Positions 1 to 12,140 of a stretch of 64,000 bases of DNA are shown in pieces. Source of the stretch: Mycteria americana. Lineage: Eukaryota; Chordata; Aves; Ciconiiformes; Ciconiidae. The notes under the pieces are model-generated. The model ran no database searches. It had not been told where the DNA came from and saw nothing but the letters and a program-made list of their open reading frames with translations. Location: assembly GCF_035582795.1 (NCBI RefSeq), contig NC_134366.1, positions 149,343,519 through 149,407,518 on the forward strand, read 5' to 3'. The position numbers and the translations under genes were made by a program. Every line of letters starts with the position of its first letter. Positions within the stretch are counted from its first letter, which is position 1.

Positions 1-975
1 CCCAACGTAGGAAAGCAGAAACAACCAGCCAGCCTCTTCTAAGAACCCTTGTTAGGGATGATGGGACTCAGAATGAAGCTGCAGGGTTTGAATGAAGCCC
101 TGGTCATAGTAAAGTGGTCATCTGTGTCTGACATTGCTGCTCAGGTGTAATCAACCAGGGAAATTTTGCTGTCCAGAAATGCTTGGTAGGCTCTGCCACC
201 TATCATTTGCTCAACTCTGAGGCTTCTTTACTTCTGCTCCATTTTCAGCGTTTTTTTTGAGTGATCTTTTTCTGCATCCTACCCCTGTCACTCTGCTCTC
301 ATTAGGTACTAGCAATCTATGGGAAGCAGAAACTAAGAAATAGGGGCCCAGCTGTTCTCCCTCCCTGTCCTCCTGCCCATTTCTGTTGCTCATTTCATTT
401 TCCCCTTACAGTTTTTGTTATTGTCATGCTGTGATTACTCTTTTCTACAGAATCCCCAGAGTATTAAGGAAAGAACTCCAAGCATCTATTTTTTATAGTG
501 TAAAGGAAATAAACCAGTAAGTAGCTTGCAATAAGAGTTAAGTTATCAAGATCTATGACTGTCATCCCTTTTCTCACTTTTTCTGGCTGATATTACCTTC
601 CCACACCCTTCCTTTGCTTTCCCTGCCAACATTATAAAGTCTTTAAACAAGCTCATAACTAAGCCTAGTGAAAAGTGGGTTTCTTATCTATGCTGAAGAG
701 ATTAGAGGTTTTCAGGTTTCAAACGTCTCCATCATTTGTTCACAGAATTATTCCTGCATAGACATATTATCATTTAGAACTAAAGCTAAATTGTGTTTGT
801 ACAAACAAGTCAATAGGGAACACTTCATGACGGGAGTTTTGCTAGTGCTTAACCCGCACTATGGCCTAGGCAACATGGGCTCCTGTGTTTAAAGTGGAGA
901 GTCCTGCTGTGGGAAGAGCCCTTCGTGACTTCTGCTTGGATGGTGGATTTTTGCTTTTATTTATTTTTTTAATAG
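1..975 (+). other. Intron of the cadherin gene (left window edge)
   Basis: Sequence upstream of the first visible exon, ending in a polypyrimidine acceptor (ttttttaatag). I find no convincing exon here. The missing start of the EGF domain and all cadherin repeats must lie left of the window. Confidence 0.6.
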
Positions 976-2856
976 ATGCAAATGTTCTGCAAATTTCCAT
1001 GGACCAGACTGCCAGCAGACGAAACACAGCTTCAGAGGCCATGGTTATGCCTGGTTCCCTCCTCTTAAGCCTTGCTTTGAGAGCCGCATCTCCTTAGAGT
1101 TTATCACTGAAGTTGCCGATGGCCTTCTCTTGTACCATGGACCAGTGGCGCAAGGGCAGCCGGGAGAACGGGAAGATTTCATTGCATTAGGTTAGCAACT
1201 TAAACAGTTTGTTCTTTGTCTTTGTGTGAAGGTGAGATTCTACTTACAGTTGATAGTTTTTTTTTAAAAAAAAGTTTCAGAAAGTTGCTTTTGGAGGAGA
1301 AGGAAAATGCAGAACAATTTGCCCATATGCTCAGTTTGTATCCTGTGTCACTGTGTTAGAAGTCAGATTTTTTTAAGCTGTCTAACGAACTCCTCCAATT
1401 AAAATCTAGCTGCAACAGTCGTTTCAACTGAGTTTGAGTGGGAACATGGTTAGTGCGTATCCAATAAGAGTCTTTCCTTTGCAGAGCTCTCCGGCGGTGT
1501 CCCGTCGCTGACCGTGAGCCACAGCTCTGGTGAGCTTTTCCTGCAGCTGTCACGGAAAGTTAATGTTGCAGATCGCCGCTGGCACAATATTAAAATTATA
1601 AATGATGGAAAGGCAAGTGTAAATACGGACAATACTGCAGAAGCACTAATTCATGTACCAAGTTATTCCTTCCAAATCCTTCCTCCCTTCTCTAGAGCTC
1701 TTTTGTCAATCAGTCTTTCATCATCTTTGCAACAGCAGGGATTGAAGTTTGCCAGCTCAGACGTCCCCATAGTCTTGAAGCAGTGAAGCAGAACAAGGCC
1801 TGGAGAAGTCCGATCCAATTTTGAAACTGGCCCTGCTATTTTCTTTGTTTAATGACCCTATCTATCGCTTAGACTACAGAGCTGTGATAATCCAGGGGCT
1901 AAGTGCTTCCTGGACTGATGGAGTGAAATATCCTTACTTTCTCTGAGCAGGAAACCCTGCCCCACCAAGTGACTTTAGACATGCAGCACAAAGGAGATAG
2001 ATGTGCTTTTGTGTAAGGGGAACATCTTGTTGATATAACACTGGTGAAGGCATCTGCTACGCTCCCCCTTCCTCTCCTGCATAAGACAAGCTGGGGGGGC
2101 ATGTCAGGATCTGGGGTGGGGAGCCTGGCAGACCATCTGCTCTGCTAGATTGTCTCTCAAATGACTTTCTGATTTGGCAGAAAACTCCAAGAAAATCCCA
2201 TCTTCCCTCTACCGTGTCAGTGACTTGGCACGGTCATGGTAGAGTCAGATCTTTCTTTTGTGTGGCTCCTTAGTTATACACCATGTGCAATAACCTTCCA
2301 GATTAGTATGTGGAAGTGTTTTATTATTTTAATAAAGTTTCCTGCACTGTAATTGCTAGTTACTATTCCCCCTTCTGCTAAGTGAAAGAAAACATGTAAT
2401 TGAAATGTATGCATGTCTCTGGATGCAATTGTTTTAAATAATGCCTTTCTCTAGAAAGTGAAGCTGATTCTTGACCACTGCGTAAATGTCTCAGTTAGAG
2501 GCAATGACAGTCTCATTAAGAAGATCTCCCAAATGGATCTGTCTGCCTGTGAAGCCTCTGGAGAGACTGTGGGATCTCAAAGGTAAAAACAAAACCAAAC
2601 AACAAGAAGAACTGGAAACGTAGTTACTCAAAAGAGCTAAGGAAAAAAGGGGGCAGGGGGAAATCACCCAAGTTCCTGTATTTTGCATGCCAGTAATTCT
2701 TTCTTTCCCTCCCTCCCCTTCAGCATGGGTAGGCTCTTCAGTGGCCATCAGCCCCTGCAGCTGGGTGGAGTTAAGAAGACTTTGCCTTACCACGATTCCC
2801 AAAGGCGCTTCAGAGGGTTTGTTGGCTGCATACGCAATGTCATTGTTGATAGTAAG
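976..2856 (+). other. First laminin G domain of the cadherin (4 exons)
   Basis: Exons 976-1190, 1485-1612, 2455-2582 and 2724-2856 encode one laminin G fold. It opens with GYAWFPPLKPCFESRISLEF and continues with EVADGLLLYHGP, DRRWHNIKIINDGK and the closing RRFRGFVGCIRNVIVDSK, where the GCIRN-type cysteine is the usual end of the domain. The second exon ends at a GC splice donor (AAG|GCAAGT) at 1613-1614. A GT donor six bases on (1619) would also keep the frame and add two residues, Ala-Ser. Confidence 0.85.
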
Positions 2857-5800
2857 GTAAGGCTACTAAGACCAGTCTTGCGTTTACTGCTGTTAACTGT
2901 AGACACCTGATGTGATGCTTCTCTTTGTCCTTTTCCAGGTCTATGATTTAGAGCACCCTGCAGAGTCCTTGAACAGCGCTCCCGGCTGTGTCCTTACAGA
3001 TGAAATGTGTCAGAGCGGTGGGATGGCCTCCTGTGGTGCCCACGGCAAGTGTGTTGGTGGTTGGGATTTCTTTCGCTGTGACTGTTCCCCAGGATATGCT
3101 GGACCAGCTTGTGAAAAAGGTACTGCGAGTTCTAGGGAGAAATTCATGGTGAGGATCCGTGGGAACAGCATCAAACGTACTGCTCTAGATTTGCCACGAC
3201 TTTGAACTGAGTAGCGTAATAAGACCATGCTGTACTCTGGGAATGATTTAGATCTGCAGTGATGTAAAGATCCTTCTAACTCTTGTTGAATAAAGGTAAC
3301 ATCACAGATGAGGGTCCTGTTGAGACCTGCTTTACTTTGCAGGGAAGGCAAGTGGTCAGATGAGTTGTTTTGTCCTTTTCATCACAGCATCTTATTTCTC
3401 AGTGGTGAAAGATGAAACATTCTGGATTGTGCCTTCTTCCTGTGACCATACTGATCACAAAATGTAGTTTAATGAACATGGTACGATTTGTCACCTTGCA
3501 GTGGTTGTAAGAGCGATGAGGTTGCCAGCTTGGTATGTTCTCTCTGTGAAACCTGGGGGCATAACCAGTTATCCTCAGGCCTCAAGTTATGCTCAGGCCC
3601 AATTCTCCATCTATAATACAGGGATAATTGCATTTGCATCTGTCACTGGAATGAATTGGAGGTTGTGCAATGCCCCTAGACCACAGCAGTGGGTGCATGT
3701 GAGGACATAATATCAGGCTGGCTCCAGCAAACGTGTTATCCTGTACAAAATCAGCATGAAATACGTATTAGAGAACAAAAGCATGCAAGAGTGGATAATG
3801 AAAACCTCAGAGACATTGTAAGAAACTGCAAAATTTTAACACAATTCAAAAATTTAGGAAATAAATTATTTAACTCCTAGTAGCCCACAGCTATGTTCAG
3901 GGTACAGGGGACACACTTGAAGTTGGCTCTGTCCTCCCTATCTTAATACCTTCAGCAGCCATTGCTCTGAAGCAGAAGTGAGTTACAGGTGTTTACTGGG
4001 ACTTTACCTGCCCTGTGTCTGCCTTCTCCCTCTAGGTACAAGATACAAATGATGGGGTTGATCATAACAGTCTATAATGAGCACCATTGCCCCACAACTT
4101 TGGGGGGCTTTGTGTAGTGTTGGAAGAGAATTAGCCCCCTCAGCCCTGTAGTTTGAATGAGCTACAGGTGAGGATGAGCAGCAGTGAGCAGCTGGAAAGG
4201 AGCATATGCAAGCTAGCGTTGAATCAATGTGTTGTGATTAATAGACAGGACTGGTGGTGTATTACACATACCCTTTCAGCTCAATGCACTTACTTTTCCT
4301 TCTTGTATGTGGAACAATAATACCCTATCCAGGCAGCCAGACCCTCTCTTCCTTTCTCCATCTGCCACACAAGACTTAAAAGGTGTGACAGTAAATTACT
4401 CAGCAGAAGCTCTGTCTGTCCAACAGGGTGAGGACTGGAATTGTAATTGGCATGCTCTAGGCCTGGAACCTTCCCTGTTTAAAGTGTTTACAATGACCAT
4501 GGAAATGGTTAATATAGTTCAGTTATTTATATTAATGTTTTGCAGACAGATGATACTGGTTTATAAACATCTGCCTAGATTTAAATCTTACTCTGTTTTG
4601 CATTATCTTGGGATGCTGGTTCACAAGCCCAACTGCTGTATTGGCTCCTAACCCTCACAACTGTGGGACAAACCAAGTGCTCAGAAAGTAATTACTCAGA
4701 ATCCGTAAGTCATATCCTGATGTAACAGGAAAACTTCAGTTGGTTCCAGCTTCTTCTAATATATTGGGCTGCAAAATGCTGGTGTTCAGCTGAGGCTTTA
4801 TGAATGGCTGAGCCATGCTCACAGCAAGGAGCAGACAACTGGGGACAGGAATCACTGTAGTGTCCCAAGAAAATCTATCCCTGCTCATCAGTTACAGCCT
4901 GTAGCTGCAGAGATGGTGAACAAGAGAGAACAGTGGGCTAGGAAGAATAATATGAAAGGAATAAGCTAGAGGAGAAAAGAAAATATGCTTTAAGAAAGAG
5001 AGAGGAGAAACAGTGAGAGGAAAAGAGAGTGCAGAAAGGAAGTCTCTTGATCATTAGATATTTCCCGTCCTGGGAGCCAGTGTAAGTGCCCCAGCATCAG
5101 CTGGGCAGTTCTTGGATTTCTACTGACCTCAGATTAGCTGTTGGTGACCGAGTGTTCTTCCTGTCTAGTCACTGACTTGGACTATATCTTTATTTGGTAA
5201 GAAGAAATTTCTTTTTTCAACTAAGCTGTGCCCAGAACAAGAAGATCTAGGATTGCTGTCAGGTAGTGAGACTGAAATGGGTGCCTGCTGCATCAGAGCA
5301 CCAGGGTCTGTGTGGTTTAGTGGTTTTTGATTTCCACAAAAGTGTGCAGTGCAACTTCATCACACTCTCTGCTGGACGACTCTCAGATGGATTCCCCAGG
5401 ATGATGGGGAAAGAGTGAATTTCAGTGCATTTTCCCTTGTTAAGATAATAAACACTGACTTAATCTCTCTTTGTGATTAAAAAAATTACATATTATAACT
5501 TTTGACTCTGTGCCAGACCCCCAGGCTTTCTCTTGTGCCAACTGAAATGGGAAGTAAAAGTGCATATTTTCTAACAGTGAGGGTTATTAACCACGGGACT
5601 AAACTACTGAAAGAAACATTAGATTCTCTTTTTTTTTTCTTCAAATCAATGCCAACTACTTTACTGGAAGACATGTTTCAGATCTTAAAAAAAAAAAGGA
5701 GTTATTTGACTCAGTGTAGGAATGATTGGGTAGAATGTGTAGCTTGTAACATGCAGAATGTTAGAGACATTATCTAATTGTCCCTTTCCTACCTAAATTC

Positions 5801-8800
5801 TGTATCCTTGTGCTTGTTCTTTTTCTCTTAATTCCCTTGGGAGTGGGGGGTTGCTTTCCATGATGTTTCATTTTGTTGTCAAAGCTTCTTAAGAACTAAG
5901 ATTCTGACATTCAGAATTGGTTAATTCTCAAGCAGTAGAGATCTGAGGGAGCAGGGATTTTGAGATTTCTGAGATTTTTGCTTTGATTTTGTGTGTGTTG
6001 TGCTTAGTTCTTCCAGAATGGGCTTTTGGAAGGGACAGTTGGATCCATTATGAGCCAAGAAGCATCCTCAGCACTCACAGCACTCAGATCCAGCTGATGG
6101 TGCGCACCCGTATCGCCCACAGCACCCTTCTCAGCTTGGCCTCTGCAGATTGGAATGGATACATCCAACTGGAGGTGAGCAGTCCAAAAGCCATTCTGTT
6201 TCAGTGCTCTTAATTTGTCGTGGAGTACCCCAATAAGAGAAAAAGATGGAGTTTCTGATTAAGGACACCTATTCTTTAATGTAATAAAGAGCACGAATTT
6301 TCCACATGAGGATAACTACTCTCATTTGTGTGGTCCTTCTCAGTATTACCCTTTCATAGCATAGATTCTAGCTGTTTCACTGCAAAAAGTACAGGGGAGT
6401 GAATGCATGTGATACACATGAATGGGGAAGACTCTTTTGTCCTGTTTGCCTTTTCCCATTGCTTCTATCTGCCTCCAGCTATAAAAATTGCCTCTGTGTT
6501 TTTGTTGCTGTTGAAAAAGCTGTCTGGATTATATTAGCCAGAGAGAGGCTAATTATTCCAGTTGTAACAGGAGGGTCAGCTGGGAAGACTTAGAGGTAGA
6601 CATCAATAGGGAGAAGGTCGATAAAAAGGTTCATCTGAGTTAGAAGAGAGAGTGGCCTGTAAAGAAAAAAGCCGATAATCCCTGCACTTGCAGTTTTCTT
6701 GTGGTAATTTTCATCTGGGAATAAAGCACTTAAATGAAAATGGTACTCTTTTTTTAAAAAAAACTCAGGTCTGTTTCTTGAGGCAGGACAGTGTAATAAC
6801 ATTTAGAAGTGCATTTCTGTTATTAAATGTCTTTATTGTTGTCTTCTAGGTGGTTGAGGGTTTCTTTAGTGTTAACTTCAGCTTGGGGGACACAAATCAC
6901 TCTCTGAGAATGAAGACATTACGTATAAACAATGGCCAGTGGGTTCTTCTGACCATGGAGCGCTACAACAATGAATTTACCCTGCGTGTTAACAGTGGTG
7001 GAGGTGATCAAGAAGTGACCTCTGTCTTGGGTACGAATAGATGGTTTGAAATGGATTGGGCAAGCATTGTGCTAGGAAACCGCCTTCCTAATCATTCAGA
7101 GAGTGATTTCCAAGGTACGTGATATGATGAGTTCCCAAAAGGAGGGAATTAAAGCCTAAAAGGGGCATCTGTGAGTGTATTGGAGAGTCTAAAACCCAGG
7201 TAAGAATTCCCATGGTGACTACTATGCCCATGAAATCCCATGTCCTCTACTAGGGAATTCATAGCTAATGTTCAACTATTTGCCATTGTATCTGGTCCTA
7301 GTGAAGATGTGAGATTTCCTGTAGATATTGAAAGATAGCACTTCAGATTTTTACTTCCCATGCCAGATGCCCCAAGTAGGGAACTCATGCTGCGATATTC
7401 ACTCCCTTTTTGCCTTGGAAGGGTTTAAGGAACAGACACAACACCTCCTTGTAGGAGAAGAAGGATTTGCAAGGCAATTCATGATGTGCTCTCCATTTCC
7501 TGGCATGGAGTGCTGAGACTTAGAGATTGTGGCTCAACAGAAGACAGCTTTTTCCATTTGGTTGCTTCTCATTCAGCCCCACTTTTAAGACTATATTTTA
7601 AATCTAGATTAATTTAGTGGAGCTGTTCTGGTTCATAGCGCAGTTCTGCTAAATCATTGCATTGGTACAACCAAGCTGTCCTGGAGAAGTATTGTCAATC
7701 TGTAGATTGCCCAGGGCACACAGGCATGTGTCCTGTAGCTGCTCTTCTAAAATAAAACTGATAAGCAGTATAAGGATCTTTTTAAAAATTATTTTAAGTT
7801 TTTTACAATGCTCTAAGATCTCCTGCATATGTGTTGGGGGCAAGGCTTGAGGTGGGGAAGTTGCTGACTCTACGTATTTCTCTGTGTACTCCCCTGCTTT
7901 GATGCAGGTTGTATGCGTGATGTCCAGCTGAATGGTCAGCCGCTTCTTGTGGAGGGCAAAAGCACGGAGTTTGGCTTAATTCTGAGGCGGCAAGGTGTCA
8001 CGATGGGATGCCATTCCAGTGCCTGCAGCAGCCAGCCCTGTTACAGCCCTTTCCTTTGTGTAGACCTGTGGAGAAAATACGAATGCCGGTACATTAAGCT
8101 TTTGCTTTCATCCAGGGGTGGTTGGGAAGTTCTTTCTTTCTACCTTAGTTCAGGCAACTTGCTTCTAACAGTGAAACTCCCTGCTGCTGCTGGCCAGAGA
8201 GGGGCATCCCAAGGACAAATCCTGCTCTCCATCTCATCTCCCAGCATGGGCCAAACTTGCTTTTTTCTTCAAGTCTGATATGGAACCTATTTACTCCACC
8301 GTTTTTTCCATGGTGAGAAGATCACAGGCCAGTGAGGAAGTGAAATGCCCTTTGATAAAAGGTGGATTGCAAAAGCTTTGGTCTCTCCTTCTCTGTGTGA
8401 AAATACTATGTTTTGACATAGCATATATACATTGTGTGTGTATATATATGTATAAAATATATATTGCATATACAATATATATTTACACATATTTTCTGTA
8501 AAGAAGTTGAAATTAATCATACTTTGTATGAAACAATGAGACTTTCAGAATTAGACTGTCACAAAACTGGATTCTAAAATTGGCTGCCCAGGGCCAGAAC
8601 CAAAGCCCACCAGCTGGTATCCTATGCAGTTAGTTCCTTAGAGAAGAATCACTCTTTAAGGAATTTTTTTAAAACATATATTAAAATATACAAATAAAAA
8701 TATAGGCATTTCTGTTCAAAAAAACCAAGCCTACATACATGCAGGACTGGGAGAAGGTGCCACTTGCATTCCTTCAATTCAGCCAAAATTTGGCACTTCT

Positions 8801-11651
8801 GAGGCCTGGTGATTCATTGCTGAAAGAGGCTGTGAGTTGGTCTTAAATGTGCCTTGGGACACTCCTTTCTTCAGTCTACTTGTGAAAGAACAATATGAAG
8901 GCTCTTCCATTTATTCACTAGTATTTCTTTGGATTGCAGAAAGCAGGTCTGTGCTTCTCACAGCATTCCTGCATGGCCTCTCCAATTACATATCAGAAGA
9001 ATCACTTTCTCTTCCGATTAAAGTCCTAAAAGACAAGATGGGTCATTCTGAGGAGGTCAATGACATCTCTTTCCCAAAGCCCAGATGAACACTGCAAAGC
9101 TTATACTAAGTGCTTGCTAACCCCATTGATCGCAGGCATCCGTTTCCTTCGAGGGGTTTTGAACACATCTGTAGAAAAAGGGTTAGTCTGTTCAGAAGCT
9201 GACGGATCCCTTTTTTAAGGAAGGAGTGAAGCTCTTCTGCATATCTTCTGGATAGGGAAAGCAGAACATATCTTCATGTTTTCATAAGCCTACTAGCTCA
9301 CTATGTTAGAGTTTACATCTATTTCAAACTCTCAAGTATATATTACGTGCTTGAAACCATACTTTCAAGTGGTTTGCTTGAAAAGGCTTTAATTATTGGC
9401 TTTAAAGAAATAGTAACAAACTTTGCACAAAACAACATACAACTCCAGGTGCTTTGCTTGCCTAAAAGGTATCTTCTGCTTTTGTTGTTCAGGTGTCCAG
9501 CTGGGAAAGTAGAAGTGACTGACAACCTTACAGGGCTCAGACACTGCACCTCATCACCTTGTGGACACTGGACCTGTAGGAATGGGGGTACCTGTGTGGC
9601 TCAATCCCAAGACAAGACTATCTGCCAGTGCCCCGAAGGTTACAAGGGAAGATGGTGTGAAATTAGCCAGGTGAAGGCTGGAAGACCTGTTGGACTCAGC
9701 TCTGGCTCTATTCTGGCAATCAGCATGTGCCTCCTTGTCTTCCTAGGTAGGAAAGCAACTACTTTTTTTCATTCTTTTTAATCTTGTACCTTGCTCCGTT
9801 GAATCAAGTCTGCTTTACCCTTGGATGTTGTGATCAGTGTTTTGCTTTTTCTGGAGATCACCAGTTGGGAGTTCATTTGAGTATGCTAAGAGACAGGCAT
9901 CAGCACATAGTTACAGTTTACTTGCTTTGAAGCCAGTTCAAGCAAATGTAGGACTTCTCTCTTTCACAATCACTTATTTTCAATCCTTCTTCAATAAGAG
10001 CTTTCCATCTATGTGTGCAAGTCTGTGTGCAGCTACATCCATCTGAAACTCCCACCTGCCCTGAGCCCTTACATTTGTATTAGGTAGGACCTACAGCTAG
10101 TACATGCTATTCACAGATTAGGAGGGCAGAGATCTTTCTCTAGAAAGCTTACGATCTTAACAGGCAAGCCTCATTAAGAGTGTGGGGCAGAAAGAAATGT
10201 TCACAGTGTGTCCAGTTTCAGGCACACTTTGGCCGAAAAGTTAATAACACCATAAAACTCTTTCTCATATTGATAAAGAAAAACTGCATACACGTCTCAG
10301 AATAGTAAAGACTCCATGATTATATTACACTTGTAACCTTCATTAAAACAGTGTTTTACTTACTTTGGGTATCTTATTTACTCAGGATTGGTGAAAGGCC
10401 AGAGATTGGCCAAAATGCCTTCTATTTAAATGGATTCCTTTAGGTAAGTAAAATACCCTTTTAATGAAGTTTATGATGTAATATACATAGATGATTCTTT
10501 ACATTCCTGAATATAAGTTGTTTATATATTAATAATTACGCATCTCTTACCTGAGAATTTGGTTGTCAAATTAAGAGTGGATTTAATATCTCAGGAGTCG
10601 TATAACTACTTGTTTATCATGCATCATACTTTGTCATATGTCACATAAGAAATATGTGTCTTTATTTCGTCCAGCACTCTTGGTCTCCTACACGGTGTGG
10701 AGTCAGTGGGGAAGTTCAGGGTTTCGGAAAGGAGGAATTTACCATATTCCTGAAGAGCATGAAAGCTGGGAGGATGTTAGAGAAAATGTCTTCAATTATA
10801 ATGAAGAAGGAGGTGGAGAACGTGACCAGGTATGATGCAGCTTCAATCCAGTCTTTGCAAATCCAACCTCTCCTCACCTTCCTTTCCCAGACCTTTTATT
10901 TAACTTAGTGTCCTTATCCAATTGGCTTTTTTTTTTTAACCTGAACTACTCTTGAGTGAGAAGCTTCTATTTCAACCCAATCTGTACCTTTCACAATGCT
11001 GGTCATCTGTGGCCACCTTTGAGGGGACTGCCCTGTACACAGCATTCTTGCTTTAGCTGAAGACTATCATTAAGCAAAGGGATTTGGTATGATCTGAACT
11101 TAGCCCTCTGAATTAGGCCCTCTCTTTTCTTCAGTTTGTAGAAAAGTCACAGAATCCAGTTTTGTGTTGCACTGAGTTTTAAAACATTTTTTGGAACATG
11201 TTTCCTTTTGTGTTATTTCTCTCTGATACTTGCACTCTTTTTTTTCCAGAATGCTTACGATATAGATGAACTGAAGAAACCTCTCCACACCACTCCCCAA
11301 TTCTCCTTGAGGGCAGCTGCTCCACAATCCAGGACACCCACTGGCCCAAAAAGAGACTCACTCCCAAAACATGCACATCAGAAACAATCAACATCAGCTG
11401 TTACCAGTGTCCCAGACTTCAAGGAATATGTTTCTCACATCATCTGGGATGCAGACAACGATCTACAGAGTCTTCCAGCTGACACGATTCATTTTTACTG
11501 CTTAGAAGGGCAATGCTCTCTAGCAGGGAGCCTTAGTTCCTTAGACTCCATTAGTGGCGATGAAGATCTAAGTTATGATTGCCTCCAAGAATGGGGGTCA
11601 AAGTTTGACAAGCTTAAAGAACTCTATAAGGTCTCAAACGAACATTTGTAA
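976..11651 (+). CDS. Type III (non-chordate-type) classic cadherin, C-terminal part, 11 exons
   Basis: Calcium-dependent adhesion receptor of the plasma membrane, cut by the left window edge. Exons: 976-1190, 1485-1612, 2455-2582, 2724-2856, 2939-3119, 6008-6174, 6850-7114, 7908-8088, 9493-9746, 10675-10829, 11250-11651; all phases join, giving about 735 residues and a TAA stop at 11649-11651. Order of domains: end of an EGF domain (CKCSANFHGPDC), laminin G, EGF, laminin G, two cysteine-rich EGF-like units, one membrane helix, then a classic cadherin tail with a p120-catenin segment (ENVFNYNEEGGGERDQ) and a beta-catenin segment (SLSSLDSISGDEDLSYD). LamG/EGF next to a catenin-binding tail is the hallmark of fly N-cadherin and chicken Hz-cadherin, not of type I/II cadherins. 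FAT and CELSR proteins also have LamG/EGF but lack this tail. Ortholog name is inferred, so no symbol is given. Confidence 0.9.
2939..3119 (+). other. EGF-like exon between the two laminin G domains
   Basis: A single exon with acceptor ttttccag and donor gtactg. It encodes a spacer and then an EGF-like module with the cysteine pattern CQSGGMASCGAHGKC...CDCSPGYAGPACEK. It lies between the two LamG domains, as in type III cadherins. The next intron (3120-6007) is 2.9 kb; I see no exon or known repeat in it. Confidence 0.85.
6008..8088 (+). other. Second laminin G domain and start of the membrane-proximal EGF region
   Basis: Exons 6008-6174, 6850-7114 and 7908-8088. The LamG reads from FGRDSWIHYEPRS through LLSLASADWNGYIQLEV and NNGQWVLLTMERYNNEF to DFQGCMRDVQLNGQPL, with the closing GCMRD cysteine motif. 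The last exon continues into a cysteine-rich stretch (CHSSACSSQPCYSPFLC) that is completed in the next exon. Confidence 0.87.
8412..8495. repeat. AT/TG microsatellite-like tract in a cadherin intron
   Basis: Alternating TATA, TGTG and ATAT runs between the exons ending at 8088 and starting at 9493. A similar tract lies at about 27,204-27,240 in INTS8 intron 9. Confidence 0.7.
9493..9746 (+). other. Membrane-proximal EGF domain and start of the transmembrane helix
   Basis: This exon completes one EGF-like unit (RCPAGK), carries a full second one (CTSSPCGHWTCRNGGTC...CQCPEGYKGRWCE), then a short juxtamembrane linker and the hydrophobic run SGSILAISMCLLVFL. The helix continues in exon 10675-10829 with ALLVSYTVW. 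One membrane pass with the N-terminus outside follows. Confidence 0.87.
10675..11651 (+). other. Cadherin cytoplasmic tail (p120- and beta-catenin-binding)
   Basis: Exons 10675-10829 and 11250-11651. After the helix come GFRKGGIYHIPEEHESWEDV and then ENVFNYNEEGGGERDQNAYD, the juxtamembrane motif that binds p120 catenin. A low-similarity linker rich in Pro, Ser and Lys follows. The tail ends with an acidic serine cluster and LQEWGSKFDKLKELYKV, matching the beta-catenin site of classic cadherins (SLSSLxS...DYDYLNEWG-type). Both motifs look intact, so a functional adhesion receptor is expected. Confidence 0.92.
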
Positions 11652-11966
11652 CCAGAGTTAACGGAACTTGAAACATTGCCATGACATATGGACACTACTT
11701 TTAAAAGTCCCCTTTTTTATATATAAGGTACATCAAGTAACTTAACTTGATGCAAGTTTTTAGTTACAGTAGTATGATATACTCACTTTTCCCAGAAGTG
11801 ATAATCTGAACAGTCTTTTTATATGCTCTCTACAGTTATTTAATGGTAGAAGTGCAAAGACTTTTAAAGCATGAATTTTCTTGAAAACTTTGGAATGTAG
11901 GATTTGTATAGAATAGCATTATAATATCCCTTTTTATTTGTGTAGATCACAGTGACTTACTATCAA

Positions 11967-12140
11967 ATCATAGAATCATTTGGGTTGGAAGGGACCTTTA
12001 AAGGTCATCTAGTCCAACCCCCCTGCCATAAGCAGGGACACCTTCAACTAGATCAGGTTGCTCAGAGCCCCATCCAACCTGACCTTGAATGTTTCCAGGG
12101 ATGGGGCATCTACCACCTCTCTGGGCAACCTGTTCCAGTA
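11967..12140 (-). mobile_element. CR1 LINE 3'-end fragment
   Basis: The plus strand shows CATAGAATCATTTGGGTTGG followed by AAGGGACC and a typical CR1 terminus through CTGGGCAACCTGTTCCAG, so the element is on the minus strand and keeps only its last ~170 bases. Its wording (CATCTAGTCCAACCCCCCTG) differs from the other CR1 copies here, so it is another subfamily. It lies 0.3 kb after the cadherin stop codon. Confidence 0.88.

Noticed and set aside
60-154. Open frame ending in a possible donor (GCTCAG|gtgtaa) at the left edge
   Set aside because: There is no good acceptor, the peptide does not resemble the cadherin domains expected there, and the donor is weak.
885-1097. ORF overlapping the first cadherin exon in another frame
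   Set aside because: It reads the LamG exon out of frame. The correct frame gives GYAWFPPLKPCFESR and joins neighbouring exons.
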